DNA of 64,000 bases from Reticulitermes speratus (GCA_021186555.1 JAJKFL010000012.1:24129711-24193710), one strand, 5' to 3'; positions 42,145 to 54,774 are shown, counted from the first letter of the stretch. A program made the numbers and translations. Notes: generated by a model not told the origin, from the sequence alone.

Positions 42145-42307
42145 ATTCAATTCAATTCTAGTTTATTAATGTGCCAAGTCAACAGCCAGATGGCCAATTA
42201 CAGAAACAGCACAACATACAAACACAAATAACAACGAACAATAAACAGGACAAAAATGAAACAAACACAACCAAAACAAACAAACAAATAAAAATTACTT
42301 AAATAAC

Positions 42308-42338
<31 letters not shown>

Positions 42339-42340
42339 CC
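42145..42340. repeat. Simple repeats: AATTC, A/C-rich, and AAT
   Basis: (AATTC)n at 42146-42168, an A- and C-rich stretch 42200-42290, and (AAT)n at 42309-42338. An A-rich region between two simple runs could be a retroelement tail. Confidence 0.75.
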
Positions 42341-42403
42341 TTCAAGGTGTCAGTCCGTGTGGTGTGTTTTGGTGGCAGGCCAAAGTTACTGGTACGTGGA
42401 ATG

Positions 42404-42664
42404 CAGATGTCGCAGTGTGTAGGGCTGTATCTTTGACAAGACGTGTTGGTATATGAACTGTTGCCTACAGATGTCGCAGTGTGTAGGGCTGTATCTTTGA
42501 CAAGACGTGTTGGTATATGAACTGTTGCCTACAGATGTCGCAGTGTGTAGGGCTGTATCTTTGACAAGACGTGTTGGTATATGAACTGTTGCCTACAGAT
42601 GTCGCAGTGTGTAGGGCTGTATCTTTGACAAGACGTGTTGGTATATGAACTGTTGCCTACAGAA
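42404..42664. repeat. 64-bp tandem array, four copies
   Basis: The unit includes ACAGATGTCGCAGTGTGTAG, GGCTGTATCTTTGACAAGAC, GTGTTGGTATATGAACTGTT and GCCT. Copies at 42421, 42485, 42549 and 42613 are in exact 64-bp register and look identical. Confidence 0.96.
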
Positions 42665-44190
42665 GGCTGTGATAGACACTGATGCCTTCCCAGTGTATGG
42701 ACTCCAAGAACGGACGCAGCTGATGAACCTATAAATCCACAGATCAGGTTCACCACATGGATATAAATGTATGGCAGTTCCGAGTCGTCATGATGTCTTA
42801 AACAGTTACAGACTGGAGAGAGACAGCTTTCTTGTAGACACAGAAGACAGTGTCTTATTGACCCTTCTTTCGAAATCCTGAGTGGGTTATCTCGACGCCG
42901 TTCTCTGTCCACAGTGACATGTCTGAAAGCAGACTACAAGTAATTTAATGTCAGCAGTTTTTCTTGCCCATTTTCACAGTATAAGATTAATGTCTTTTTA
43001 ATTCACACGGAAGAGAGGCGGGATTCAAAGAATTCGCCGTATTTCTTTGCAATAAAGTAATAAGTTGTGTCAGGCTGCTTACGTATTAATCCCCTATTAA
43101 CTTTTCAGCCTGCGATTGTGAAACTCTGCACGCACATGTTCGACACTGTGCTAGACTGCCATAATCCGGTCAGATTACAAAAAGTGGAGACTGCACAGAC
43201 GTTAGAGGTTGAGAGAAACCCGGAGTTATTCCTTTTGCATTACAATAAATGTGTGGAAAATTTGAGGGAGTGTGAGTAGGCGTTGTTGGCAGGGTAATGT
43301 TGCAGCTGGTCTTGAGGGGGTGTGAACTGGGTGTGTTTGGCTTAGGACAGGGACAAGTTACGGACTGTACGGAATAACAAGAAAGGCCTACTTCGACGGA
43401 CATCGTGCCTGTTGCTTGTTGCAGGGTGGGGTGGCGGTGGGTTTGCAAGAAGACGCCCAGTAACGTGTTTAATGACTTAGCAGAACCGCAGGGCAACCGC
43501 GAGACAGCGCGGTGAGATTCAGGCTCTGTCGCACACGCTGCTTGCTGAGCTAACTGTCCCGGTGTGTACAGACGACGTTGAGCGTAAAGACCGAAATTGT
43601 GAGATAAGAAGGCATAAAGGAAACGGGTGAAATGTGTAACCGCGTTTCCCGCCGTGTCAGCGAAACGCACACAAAGAGAGCGGAAATAGTGGGGTGGAGC
43701 AGCAGGTGAGGGCGACGTAGTCCATTCTAGTCCTCAAGCAGTGTTTCTCGCTATGACGTTTGTGTTGTTCGTATGCTGACTGCATTATGAGAAGTTCCAG
43801 ATGGCAAAACTAATGTATATTTTATGTGCGTTGAAAGTTATGTCCTGCATGCTTACAGAACGGAGAGTAAAGAAATGCAGATAATCTTTTTTTGAGTTCC
43901 ATTTCCAACGAAACACGAAGACTGAGCTACATGGATGAGTTGGTGGGTGACGATTCGGTCTCTGGATGGAAATCGCACGCCGCGACGCTGGCTGCAAACA
44001 CAGTAACAGTCAGAACACTTGCTGTTGCACGTTGCACGACGCACTTCTGCATGCAAACACGTATTATTTTCCCCAGAGTCGGTCTTCGCTTTTCCATTTG
44101 TCAGATTTAATTACAGTTTTGGTTTTATAACTTGACCGCCCTCCGCTTTCGGGGAGGAACTTTGGACCTTAAATGTAGGCTACATGCTGT
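42665..44190. other. No recognised feature
   Basis: The largest frame is 166 codons on the minus strand (43170-43670). It has no domain, signal peptide or repeat match, and opposing frames overlap it. I do not call it. Confidence 0.4.
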
Positions 44191-44449
44191 TTGGTAATTA
44201 GACATACAGTGGCGGTAATTAGACATACAGTGGCGGTAAGTAGACATACAGTGGCGGTAATTAGACATACAGTGGCGGTAATTAGACATACAGTGGCGGT
44301 AATTAGACATACAGTGGCGGTAAGTAGACATACAGTGGCGGTAATTAGACATACAGTGGCGGTAATTAGACATACAGTGGCGGTAATTAGACATACAGTG
44401 GCGGTAATTAGACATACAGTGGCGGTAATTAGACATACAGTGGCGGTGC
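44191..44449. repeat. 21-bp tandem array, 12 copies
   Basis: Unit GGTAATTAGACATACAGTGGC; two copies read GGTAAGTAG. The order of AATT and AAGT variants is irregular. Frames of 101-108 codons through it are artefacts of the 21-bp length. Confidence 0.97.
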
Positions 44450-44689
44450 ACAGACAGGTTGGGAGTGTTCGTCCTTGGCGATTAGCTGCAATATAGTTAT
44501 TGAAATTAAATGCTTCAGGACTTAGTTAGAAGACGCACAGAAATCAAGGCATTAGGCTGGTAATAGAGCGAACGAGGGAACAAGGTATAGGGAAGAAAGA
44601 ATACAGGAGACACGGTAGGATGTGGGCGGGGAATGCGATGTCGTTGGGCAGATGAGGAAGACAGACAGCATTTTGGTCGAAAGCGTGAA

Positions 44690-44815
44690 GACAGGAGATT
44701 ACTTGAGACCTAAGCACAAATGGGCGGGTAATATTAGAGTGAATATTAAAGAAATTTGATGTGAGGATGTAGACTCGATTCTTCTGGTTAAGCATAAAGT
44801 GCTTTGACCGGCTTT
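44690..44815 (+). mobile_element. LINE ORF-end scrap
   Basis: AGACCTAAGCACAAATGGGC, GGGTAATATTAGAGTGAATA and TTAAAGAAATTTGATGTG follow the nucleotide pattern of the RPRWEDNIKINLKE segment at 8.6 kb. Diverged, with stops. Confidence 0.45.
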
Positions 44816-45179
44816 TGTGAAACAAAAAATAACTTTCGGACATCTTGACTGGTTGGTTGAGGTTGATTTCTGGAGGAATTTTATTTCTTCGTGGAGTAAC
44901 GCAGTATGGCAAGAAAACCGCAGTTAAATAGGCAGATACCTGCGGACATTGCGTGAGGCAGAAACAAGTACATTAGAAGCATTTGTGCGTGTGGTCACTT
45001 TTGACATCACAGGACTGTACTGATAAATAATGACAGTTGATATCTGATTGTGTAGTGAGAAGGAGGATGTCCACATTATTACAAATATTGCTTATAATTG
45101 TCATTACAATTAAGAGAAGCCATAAATCTCCCGATTGCAAGGACTGCTGCGGACTGCCGAAGGACGCGTTGTTTTGTGA
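44816..45179. other. No recognised feature
   Basis: Unremarkable. Confidence 0.35.
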
Positions 45180-45246
45180 TAGACAGACAGACAGGCAGAC
45201 ATGATGAAGCTAATAATCGCTTTTCGCAATTTTGCGAACGCGCTTA
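45180..45246 (-). repeat. Family H terminal scrap
   Basis: Minus strand: AAGCGCGTTCGCAAAATTGC, GAAAAGCGATTATTAGCTTC, ATCATGTCTGCCTGTCTGTC. Only the left end of the family is present. Confidence 0.7.
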
Positions 45247-45261
45247 AAAAACGATGGACGT

Positions 45262-45435
45262 GAAAGGAAACGCAGGGAAGGGTAGAATGTAAAACGCGTT
45301 GGTACAGACATGTAGAAAGAATGGGGGATCGGAGACGGCTGATGCAGGTAGTTTTATTGAACAGCTGGGGAACATGGAAGGGCCATACCAAAATCATATA
45401 GAAGGGAAAAACAGAGGAAGAAGAAAGGCAAAGCA
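45262..45435 (+). pseudogene. LINE ORF C-terminal scrap
   Basis: One frame reads RWYRHVERMGDRRRLMQVVL, parallel to RWAGHVERVGDGRGAYRVLV at 8.5 kb. Then GNMEGPYQN-type sequence with no further match. Non-functional. Confidence 0.5.
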
Positions 45436-46860
45436 TGGAAGGAGTAACTTTATCTTGTTTTCTTCTTTACTGCCATCCTTCGTTTCTTTTTTCCTTTACT
45501 TTCTTTCGTTTTTCCTTCTATCCTTCCTTCCTTATCCATATTTCGAGCGTTAGAAGAAATTTAAAACTCGATTGAATTTGTAATTGTGGGAGAGTGTGGA
45601 GTGTAAGAACGAAGAAGGCACAAAATATCGAGAAGAAAAATTAGAATAAGGCGATGAAGTTCATTGCGCCATAAGATGACGCTGTGCGCAACCGTAGCAT
45701 TTTTGGATCCTTCTCCTTTTGCCATTTAATTGTCAAGAAACGGAGAAACGTAAATTAAAAGAAAACGATGGCCGTAGCATACATGTAGACCTATACAGGA
45801 AGATGGTAAGAACAATACAGAACTTCGGCAATCTTCGTGTGTGTTCGGGAGACCTGATTATTGAACATACAGTTTTGTTTAATTGTCTTGAAAACTGTAA
45901 GACATACCGAGAAAGTTTATTTGTCCTACAGTGTGTGCTTTGTTCTTTCCCACGACTTGTATTCGAAAGCAAAATCCGCTCCGATAAACATTTAGCGGTC
46001 TGCGCGCAAGATAAGCACAGCAAATGAAGTGATCATAAAAATGGACGGAAATGAAACTTGTAATTGCTCGACAAATTTTAGTGAAACTCACTAGTATTAA
46101 ATTTCAGGTAGCCCCGGTTAACGGTTCCCTAGTTTTATTAATGCTTAGATAAATACAGGGACAGAAACCGTAACAAACTGTCCGCAGGGTTGGAACGCTT
46201 CTAAAGACCAATTATGAATGAAACGGTAATTAGCAAGTGGTGGCCGATGTTTTTGAAAGTTCTGCGTCTCGCTGCTTTGTAATGAAGATAGAGTTGTTTT
46301 TAGTTGTAGGATAGCTCAGCTGCACTTGTATGCTCGTACATTAGCCGCGATGGAGTGTGTGTGGGGCGCTAAATTGCTGTTCCGTTCATTTGTTCGGAAT
46401 CCCGAGTTTTGCGTAGTGAAATGGAAGGCAGCGGCAACAGTTGTTTTAACGTGACCTCATGAGACGCACTGCGGGGCACCGACTGTTGTGGCAGGTGATC
46501 GGCGCCTGGTCACTGGCTGCAGACGTTTTCCAATTAAGCTGTGTAAACAAACAGTATGCACTATACATAGACCACGACAAGGGTCGTGGGTTTGGTGGTG
46601 GGCTTCCGTGTTTTGCTTCGTGTTATATTCCCCTGGCCTCTGTGTTTGGCGGGTTGAAAGCGAAGGGTTTCACGTGCTTGTCGCTACAGACACCGGCGTG
46701 AACAGAATAGCTGGATTACGTGAGGGAATCGGTAGCAGTTCGAGGGAAATGTGGAAGAGTCGATCTCTGGGACGTCTTTCTGTGCGCCCAGTGTAACTGA
46801 GCGCATTTAGCTTAGTCGGGCGCAAATCGAAAAGGACAAAGCAGCAAACTGAAAGGTTGC
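45436..46860. other. No recognised feature
   Basis: A T/C-rich tract (TTTCTTTTTTCCTTTACTTT and neighbours, 45485-45530) and opposed 96-102-codon frames at 45719-46027. No domain. Confidence 0.4.
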
Positions 46861-47184
46861 CAGTGTTTAGAATAGCTTTTACTGACGTGCCCAACTGACT
46901 AGGTGTTTGGAATAGCTGTTACTGACGTGCCCAACTGACTAGGTGTTTAGAATAGCTGTTACTGACGTGCCCAACTGACTAGGTGTTTAGAATAGCTGTT
47001 ACTGACGTGCCCAACTGACTAGGTGTTTAGAATAGCTGTTACTGACGTGCCCAACTGACTAGGTGTTTAGAATAGCTGTTACTGACGTGCCCAACTGACT
47101 AGGTGTTTAGAATAGCTGTTACTGACGTGCCCCACTGACTAGGTGTTTAGAATAGCTGTTACTGACGTGCCCAACTGACTAGGG
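46861..47184. repeat. 40-bp tandem array, eight copies
   Basis: Unit TAGGTGTTTAGAATAGCTGT, TACTGACGTGCCCAACTGAC. First copies have TTTGG or CTTTT variants; one has CCCCAC. The register is exact at 40 bp. Confidence 0.97.
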
Positions 47185-49583
47185 GTTTCCCGCACGCTTT
47201 TGCGTGACGACGGACACCAAGCGAGTCGCTTTTGTCGTTACTGTAATCACGGGCAGTGGACAAAGTTCAAGTCCAATTACCGTCTTCAGAATCCTATAGA
47301 ACAGCGCTAATGTTGTCAGTAATTGCTAAGTGAATCGACACGGTGTCTCAAGACGTCGTTTTAAGAAGTCCAGTTGTCTTGTGCCTTAGAGCTCCGGCCC
47401 ACCCGCGTTAACGTCCCCGACTTAGTTCTGGACATATCCGGTTTGAATTCCGACTTGGTAGCGGTCATCCTGAATGATGTTCTGCTGCCTGTCGTGAGGC
47501 CGTACAGGACTGTCGGAAGTTCAAATGATCACGATCGATCCCCTGCATGTCTGTCACAGTTCGTAATATGTCACTGAGAGCCACATGCCCGCAGCAGTCG
47601 GTACAGTACCGCACTGTAACCGGATAATCTACGAACTGATGTGGCCGGGAGCGTGAAGCTATTGATGAGGTCTCGTGCCAGTGTAGCTTGTGTCTTCATA
47701 TTTCTTGTCCGCCTCCCTGACCTAGTGCTTGGAAGTAGCTGTTACGCGCGCTGTCCTGTGGTGGGTAAAGGCGGTCTGGGGTCTGTTTGTGTGCCTTAAT
47801 ATCTGATCAGGGAGGATGGAATGGGCGGGACAGGAAGCAGGGCACACTTGGGGGTGATGAAGAGTCAGTGAGCGTCAGATAAACCTCCTTGGAAGGAGAA
47901 GACCACGTGGGGGAGACAGATGGGATATGGAAAGATATTAAAAGGAGTTCCGAGCAGAATTCGTACAGACAACTTTACTCTTGCGTAGGTTTCTAATCCT
48001 AACAGCCTGCTTATAATACTATAGTTGTTTAATTTTAATAATGCTTGACGTTGCTGTGTTAAGTGCAGACTTTGTAAGGCGCTGTGCCGTATTTGTGCGA
48101 TGTAACCACAGAATTTTGCAGAGTCGCCGTGTTTGTAACTGTTAACTTACCAACATTGTTTCGTACGTAGTGTGTAGGCATATTCACGGTCTGTCGTATC
48201 AGACAACGCGTTTATAGCTCTGATGGTTTAGTGCTTATCGCCATGAAACGTAAAACTAAAGAATATTTTCGCATGGTTGCCATATTGTTATATTATATTG
48301 TAGGCCTACGCAAAATATCACCTTCATACTGACTTCATGCATACCTACGTGCTAAGATCTACGAAGCATATTTATTAGGTATAATGAAATGACAAACAAG
48401 ATATGTCCAAGACCATAGATTGAATGGACAATGACCTTGTGCTAGCAGAATGCTGTGGGCACTAGCATGAATGAGTGCGTTATTGAAGAATGTGATTGCA
48501 GGTGCTGCCTGTACGCGTTGTTATGTACATTTTGAAAACAAACAACTACAGGCTTTTTCTGACTTTAGATTTAGGAAAGGTAAGTAATAAGCAACGTTTA
48601 AGCCAGAGATGCACAAATTCCGGACTCCAGGTCGCCGTGGCGACTAAATGTTTCACGTTGGCACCTAATGTTTGTGGGTCTTCAGTATGGAACTTATTAC
48701 ATGTCACCATTCTGGTGTCTAGAGTACTGAGTTTGAGCCTAGATTTTTGGAAAAAAGTGCGTATTCCTGGTTTAACACTACTTTTGGCTTTATGTTTGCT
48801 TTTTTAAAACCCTGCGTGAACCATTTATTTCTTCAGGAACCTGTTGTAAAGCTGTATGTGTTTGTATCTGTGTTCCATGTTAGTAATCATTTAATTAGTT
48901 GGACTGTCAGTCCATACGTCACAAAGTATTTGAACTGCTGTTATTCTAAGGCAGTGCTATGCAAGACATATTGTTCTAGATAAATGTGACACATTACAGC
49001 TATTTCCAAATTACATATAAAGTTTAGTGACTGGAGACATGTCAGCTATTCAGGTTTTTAAGGTCATTTTTATCGTAAATGAAAAATAGCAACATGGCAG
49101 GCACGCAAATACTACATTTGTTGCGTGTAACGATAGCATGTACAGTGTTGCAGTTATGTAGCTCTAAGTGAAATGTACAAACATCAGGAGCTGTGTGTTT
49201 CGGCCGTCTTACATTCATTAACCCCGTGTATTTTTGGCCTGCATGCCGTACTCAGTAGTTACGAGTGAGGACAGTGGTATAGAATTATAACGTTGTGTCT
49301 CACGGAGCGGCACGGTCCATCGCTTATCATGTCTTGGCCGAAGGTCGACTGTCCTTACTGAGGCAGTTTTACTGGTCTCTAGGTAAATTCCAGAATAGTG
49401 CCTTAAATTAGTCCTCGCCGTATCAGTCCACAGTATTTTAATGTTGTTTGTCACGAATCATCGCGACATTCACCATTGTATTGTCCATTCCGTGCACTGT
49501 CACTATGATAGTGTCGTTCCATATCAGAGTGTCCGCTAACAGAGCGGAATTACTGTAGCCTCGCGAATGAACGGACTAATAGG
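47185..49583. other. Mostly featureless
   Basis: At 47806-47960, GGAATGGGCGGGACAGGAAG and AGAAGACCACGTGGGGGAGA may be a far-diverged LINE ORF-end scrap. A 103-codon plus frame at 48496-48807 has no domain. Confidence 0.35.
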
Positions 49584-49585
49584 TA

Positions 49586-50021
49586 GAGTGGTGGTCCGAT
49601 AATGCCGATTGTCCGGTACTTCCGAATTATGTGTGTATGTGTGTGTATGTATAGCCTAAAAAGTCGCCAAAACAGTAATACAGTACTGTATATATAACAC
49701 CAGTGCATACAAATAATACTGTACACAAATATAATTAACTTTGCAGTGAATGTTAATTGGAATTTAATAAATTTCAGATAAACATAATAAACCCATGATC
49801 CATGTTATCAAAACAGCAATACACAACCACCTCCACGCAAGTGCCAGCAAAGACTGAGCCCTCGTCCGTGTCCGCCACGTAGCGGCCGCTTCGCTAATTA
49901 ACAGGCAAGACCGCTAATTTCACGTATTTCCATTGCGGACGAAAATTTTCAGAGCCAACAGATTTCGTCCGTTGTTTCCGAAATCCGTACATAAGAGGTC
50001 AGTTAATTCGAGGGTCCGCAG
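49586..50021. mobile_element. Degenerate pogo/Tigger-like element
   Basis: Left end GAGTGGTGGTCCGATAATGC and right end (complement) CTGCGGACCCTCGAATTAAC are imperfect inverted repeats, with TA at 49584-49585 and 50022-50023. CCGATTGTCCGGTACTTCCG near the left and CCGAAATCCGTACATAAG near the right fit this superfamily. No transposase remains. Older than the 8-kb copy. Confidence 0.5.
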
Positions 50022-50023
50022 TA

Positions 50024-51521
50024 TATCAAAAAATGTTGCAAGCAGAGACTGACTGTTGGGGGTGCGGACATTTGTGTATGGACGTGTGCTGGATTGAAGT
50101 GGCTTATGATGGGCACCGTCTTGCTTATGACGTCATCAGAGACCCAAAAGCTTCCGAAAGCGGACGTGGCCGTGACTGAACGTTGAGCCATGTGTGGAAT
50201 TTAATTTTTGCGTCCGCCATGTTTTCGTACACAAAATGTTGATATTGCGTAACGATGTCAGGCATGTGACTGTGGACTGTGCAACCGACCTTGCTGCCTG
50301 CTTTGTTCGTGTTATGTGTGTTCGTGTTATGTGTGTTCGCGTCCAGCGAACTGCGTTATCAACATAAACATTTTATTGAAGTAATTACTTTGTTATTTTA
50401 ATTAAGATAGCTGAATTCTAATTACATTTTCATAAGGACAGTCTGTGTTGCCCTTATAAACACGCCCGTCGTAGTGATTTTAATGTTGAAGTCATGTACG
50501 TGCCTGACAAATAATATCCATGCGCTGTCCATCATAAATCAGAGGCAAGAAAAGCGAAGATGTAACTTGGATATTGTTTTTTGTGTGGCTGTCACAAGGC
50601 ACATAACTCAACTCCAGCGACGTTAATGTGGTTTTTATTTAGCGCCTGTCGAGATACGGCATTCCTGATCCGCACAACGAGCCGTCAGTGATCGAATGTA
50701 ATTAGTTGTATGCGTGGAAGTTGTCGAGCGCTTGTGTCGAAGGCGTAGGTCTGTTATGTATACATATGAATGAGTGCACAGTTTTTTTTTTTCCAAAGAT
50801 CTAGGGACCGCGTCAAAAGGCTGACGTGAAGCAAGTTCCGCACTCAGGACTCACAAATATCAGGCGTCAAGACACAGAATTCAGTCGCTAGAGCGATATT
50901 CCGCATGGGATTTGTGTTCCCCCGTTAATGGTGGCCTGTCAGGTGCCCCAAATGCAGAGTGAAGTTAAAATGACAGTTGTTCATTTCATGTCATGATGCC
51001 TGATGCTTGGTAACGAGCCGCCACTGCTGACGTATGAAGTAAGAACTACTGTATGTAAAAACTGGTTGTCCATATTGCACGCGCATGTAGCCTATTTCTT
51101 GAAACGAGAGTGGAGACAAGAAACGTGGCTAATTACATTGTGAAGATAAGAGCTTTGTACAAGTTCCAGAATTCGTGTCTTTTTAAAGACGTTTGCTTGC
51201 CGTGAGAGTGGCGTGCGCCAGTTGCATGCCACAAACCGATTGGAGGAAGCCTGGAGAGGTGATTAATCTTCACCTAACAGAACGCGGACCCGATTTATTA
51301 ATACCTTCTAATTAATGACGTAAGCTATTGAAAAAACCGAATTCTACGAATAAACTGAGTTATCAGTAAGGAATCTACACGAAACGACGATGTGAGTAGC
51401 CTGTCGTTGATGCAAGTACACTTGTCATAATGCTGAACGTGTTTTTGACGTTCTGCATGACTGAAACATTTAGCTTTTCATTTTTTAAATTGGTGCTGCT
51501 TTCATATCAGGCCTTTGGCAT
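50024..51521. other. No recognised feature
   Basis: TGTGTTCGTGTTATG is duplicated in tandem at 50305-50330. Nothing else stands out. Confidence 0.4.
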
Positions 51522-51533
51522 ACTCTGTTCTGG

Positions 51534-51821
51534 TAAAAGGTAAAGTTCACCCTATAACAGGCCATGAAGGCCCAGACGGGGGGTAGAGGTATAGCTCTAC
51601 TCTTTCTTTAACCTCGGCGCTAGATGGGGGTGGGTGGTCAACGCCACGCCCCGGCCGCTTTACCCCCGGGAATGACCCGGTACCCGTTGTACAGGAGGCT
51701 GGGTGGACCCCAGGGCCGGTCTGGACGGATGCTGAAAATCTCGCCTCCACCGGGGATTCGATGCCCGGGCCGTCCAGCTCGTAACGAGTCGCTATACCGA
51801 CTGAGCTATTTCCCTGCCCAC
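51534..51821 (-). mobile_element. SINE family B, full length with 12-bp TSD
   Basis: ACTCTGTTCTGG at 51522-51533 and 51822-51833. Minus strand: ATAGCTCAGTCGGTATAGCG (box A), GTCCAGC..., GGGCATCGAATCCCCGG (box B), GGCCCTGGGGTCCACCCAGC, GTAAAGCGGCCGGGGCGTGG, CTAGCGCCGAGGTTAAAGAA and a CCTTTTACC end. The head fits a class I tRNA origin, possibly Lys-like. Good reference copy for the family. The 98-codon minus frame across it is incidental. Confidence 0.93.
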
Positions 51822-51879
51822 ACTCTGTTCTGGAGGGTTCCAAAATAGTTATTCGAATAAGTTGTAAGACTTCTTCGGT

Positions 51880-52050
51880 GGAAGAAGGGTGTAACCGGAG
51901 GCCGTTACAATAAAAGACGCAAACTCGCCATGTCCCGACGGGATTCCAGCCCGTGGTCGGTAGTGTTTGAGCGGTGTGGGACCGTGTGCACCGCAGTGTT
52001 GAGCTGTGATGTTGTGGAACTCGGGCTTTAGCATTAATTCTCCCAAGTAC
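51880..52050 (-). mobile_element. Possible SINE fragment (box B-like)
   Basis: Minus strand: ACCACGGGCTGGAATCCCGT (51941-51960) fits a box B. Body sequence is unlike families A-C. Confidence 0.38.
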
Positions 52051-52546
52051 AGCGGTTAGACCACTGTACGTACTGGTACTGGCAGCCTGCAGCGGCTACA
52101 CTGAAAGCTGTGTATTTTGCTCACACAGTATATTTATGTGTTCGTGTGTATCTCACAACAAACAGCTGGTCTACATCATGGAGGTGGTCTGTGTTTGCTG
52201 AGGTAGGAACGACAGGCTTTGAGTATAATTTAGATTAATTTCACGCTTCAAAGGTTTCTGAGTTTGTAGGTTTGTGTAGCTGCCCACTTCCAAGGACCTT
52301 AGAAAATTTGAATCAACTTCTGAACCGAATGTTTGAAATACGATTGCGTTATGGAATTCGTACTATTGGAGATCAACCCATGTTCATATTCACCTGTGCC
52401 AACGTAACGGCATTTAAAACTTCTCATTTGTCAGCTGAGTGTGGCGGCCTGACATGTTTTCCCTTAATTTAACGTGCGAAAAATAAATAGCTTTCTTTTC
52501 ACGCAATGCCGCTCCGTAGACCGTGTGACGTTAGTATTTGGTTTTT
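52051..52546. other. No recognised feature
   Basis: A 66-codon plus frame (52272-52472) has no domain. Confidence 0.4.
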
Positions 52547-54272
52547 AGACGCGTTCGCATACATTGCGAGAAGCGCCCATTAGCTTCGATATGTGTGTCC
52601 GTTCGTCCGTCCGCATGTACCAGTGCGGCTCGCACTCGACGGATTTTCGTGAAATTTGATATTGGCGACTTGCATGAAATTCTGTTGAGAAACTCCAAAT
52701 TTGTTTAAAATCGGGCAACAACATTGGGTACTTTACATGAAGACCCGAGTACGTTTATATTGTTGACAGCTGTACGAAGTGTTTTGTGTCTCGACAACAG
52801 TGGAAGGGGAACCCATTGTTGCGTTTCCGCGGCAGCACTCAGCGTTTTTATATTGTTGACAGCTGTACGAAGTGTTTTGTGTCTCGACAACAGTGGAAGG
52901 GGAACCCATTGTTGCGTTTCCGCGGCAGCACTCAGCGTTTTTATATTGTTGACAGCTGTACGAAGTGTTTTGTGTCTCGACAACAGTGGAAGGGGAACCC
53001 ATTGTTGCGTTTCCATGGCAGCACTCAGCGTTTTTATATTGTTGACAGCTGTACGAAGTGTTTTGTGTCTCGACAACAGTGGAAGGGGAACCCATTGTTG
53101 CGTTTCCATGGCAGCACTCAGCGTTTTTATATTGTTGACAGCTGTACGAAGTGTTTTGTGTCTCGACAACAGTGGAAGGGGAACCCATTGTTGCGTTTCC
53201 ATGGCAGCACTCAGCGTTTTTATATTGTTGACAGCTGTACGAAGTGTTTTGTGTCTCGACAGCAGTGGAAGGGGAACCCATTGTTGCGTTTCCGCGGCAG
53301 CACTCAGCGCTTTTATATTGTTGACAGCTGTACGAAGTGTTTTGTGTCTCGACAACAGCGGAAGGGGAACCCATTGTTGCGTTTCCATGGCAGCACTCAG
53401 CGTTTTTATATTGTTGACAGCTGTACGAAGTGTTTTGTGTCTCGACAGCAGTGGAAGGGGAACCCATTGTTGCGTTTCCGCGGCAGCACTCAGCGCTTTT
53501 ATATTGTTGACAGCTGTACGAAGTGTTTTGTGTCTCGACAACAGCGGAAGGGGAACCCATTGTTGCGTTTCCGCGGCAGCACTCAGCGTTTTTATATTGT
53601 TGACAGCTGTACGAAGTGTTTTGTGTCTCGACAACAGCGGAAGGGGAACCCATTGTTGCGTTTCCGCGGCAGCACTCAGCGCTTTTATATTGTTGACAGC
53701 TGTACGAAGTGTTTTGTGTCTCGACAACAGCGGAAGGGGAACCCATTGTTGCGTTTCCGCGGCAGCACTCAGCGCTTTTATATTGTTGACAGCTGTACGA
53801 AGTGTTTTGTGTCTCGACAACAGCGGAAGGGGAACCCATTGTTGCGTTTCCATGGCAGCACTCAGCGTTTTTATATTGTTGACAGCTGTACGAAGTGTTT
53901 TGTGTCTCGACAGCAGTGGAAGGGGAACCCATTGTTGCGTTTCCATGGCAGCACTCAGCGTTTTTATATTGTTGACAGCAGTACGAAGTGTTTTGTGTCT
54001 CGACAGCAGTGGAAGGGGAACCCATTGTTGCGTTTCCGCGGCAGCACTCAGCGCTTTTATATTGTTGACAGCTGTACGAAGTGTTTTGTGTCTCGACAGC
54101 AGTGGAAGGGGAACCCATTGTTGCGTTTCCGCGGCAGCACTCAGCGCTTTTATATTGTTGACAGCTATATGTAGGTCAACAACCATACAAAGGGAACGTA
54201 CTGTTGTGTTTGCATTGTAACAGCGGTTACGCGAACGCGCCATAGCGTTACGTTACGTACCTTGCCCATCTT
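52547..54272 (+). mobile_element. Family H copy with internal satellite expansion
   Basis: Left flank of the array (52547-52750) aligns with 37029-37235: GACGCGTTCGCATACATTGC, GGATTTTCGTGAAATTTGAT, CTGTTGAGAAACTC and CATGAAGACCCGAGTACG. Right flank (54167-54272) aligns with 37460-37542: GGTTACGCGAACGCGCC and GTTACGTTACGTACC. The normal 220-bp middle is replaced by the 93-bp array. Confidence 0.8.
52751..54166. repeat. 93-bp tandem array, about 15 copies
   Basis: The unit contains TTTTATATTGTTGACAGCTG, TACGAAGTGTTTTGTGTCTC, GACAACAGTGGAAGGGGAAC, CCATTGTTGCGTTTCC and GGCAGCACTCAGCG. Diagnostic variants are CCATGG/CCGCGG, GACAAC/GACAGC, AGTGG/AGCGG and GTTTTTAT/GCTTTTAT. The unit is stop-free in four of six frames, which gives frames of 461-512 codons on both strands. 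None starts from a credible N-terminus or encodes more than the repeat. Confidence 0.97.
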
Positions 54273-54464
54273 GTTTCTTTGTTAATTGTAACATGAATAA
54301 CGACGAGATGCAATAGGCGTGTACTGCGAAGCTTGTGAGAAACTGCGTGCGACAGTGACGTCGCTCTTCATACTTCTGAATGTATGTCTCGTTTGAGTGC
54401 GTAATCATCAATTCGTCAATCAGTTTGCTGACGGTTGATTATTCCCAGGACTTCAGATTTCCTG

Positions 54465-54725
54465 TCTTGCTGGATAGCTCGCTTAGTACTGGCCACGAGC
54501 TGGACGTCCAGGGTGCGATTCCCGCTGGTTGTGGCAGGAATGCGTTTCTCCCCGACTCACCGCCTCAATCAGACCACGGGACTCGCTGAGTCTCATATCC
54601 ACTCTTTGCCCTGAGATAAAGTGACCGGACAGTGATGTTGGCCACTCACCTCCATCTAGTTCCGATGGTAATATTTCGTGGCCACTCCCCCATCTTCATG
54701 GCATGCTGCTTGATTAAACGCCAAC
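54465..54725 (+). mobile_element. tRNA-derived SINE, another family
   Basis: GGATAGCTCGCTTAGTACTG (box A-like, 54472-54491) and CCAGGGTGCGATTCCCGCTG (box B-like, 54508-54527) at the correct spacing, then a C-rich body ending near CTTCATGGCATGCTGCTTGA. It lies about 50 bp upstream of a family C SINE. No TSD found. Confidence 0.6.
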
Positions 54726-54774
54726 TTCACTTCTAGCCTGTCTTTAAAATTTTATACGTGCTAATAGTCGAAGT

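Noticed and set aside
43170-43670. 166-codon minus-strand frame as a gene
   Set aside because: No domain, no conserved motif, no promoter or splice context, and overlapping frames on the other strand; length is possible by chance in 64 kb.
52705-54243. Open frames of 461-512 codons on both strands
   Set aside because: All consist of the 93-bp repeat read in stop-free frames; four frames are open at once, which no real gene explains.
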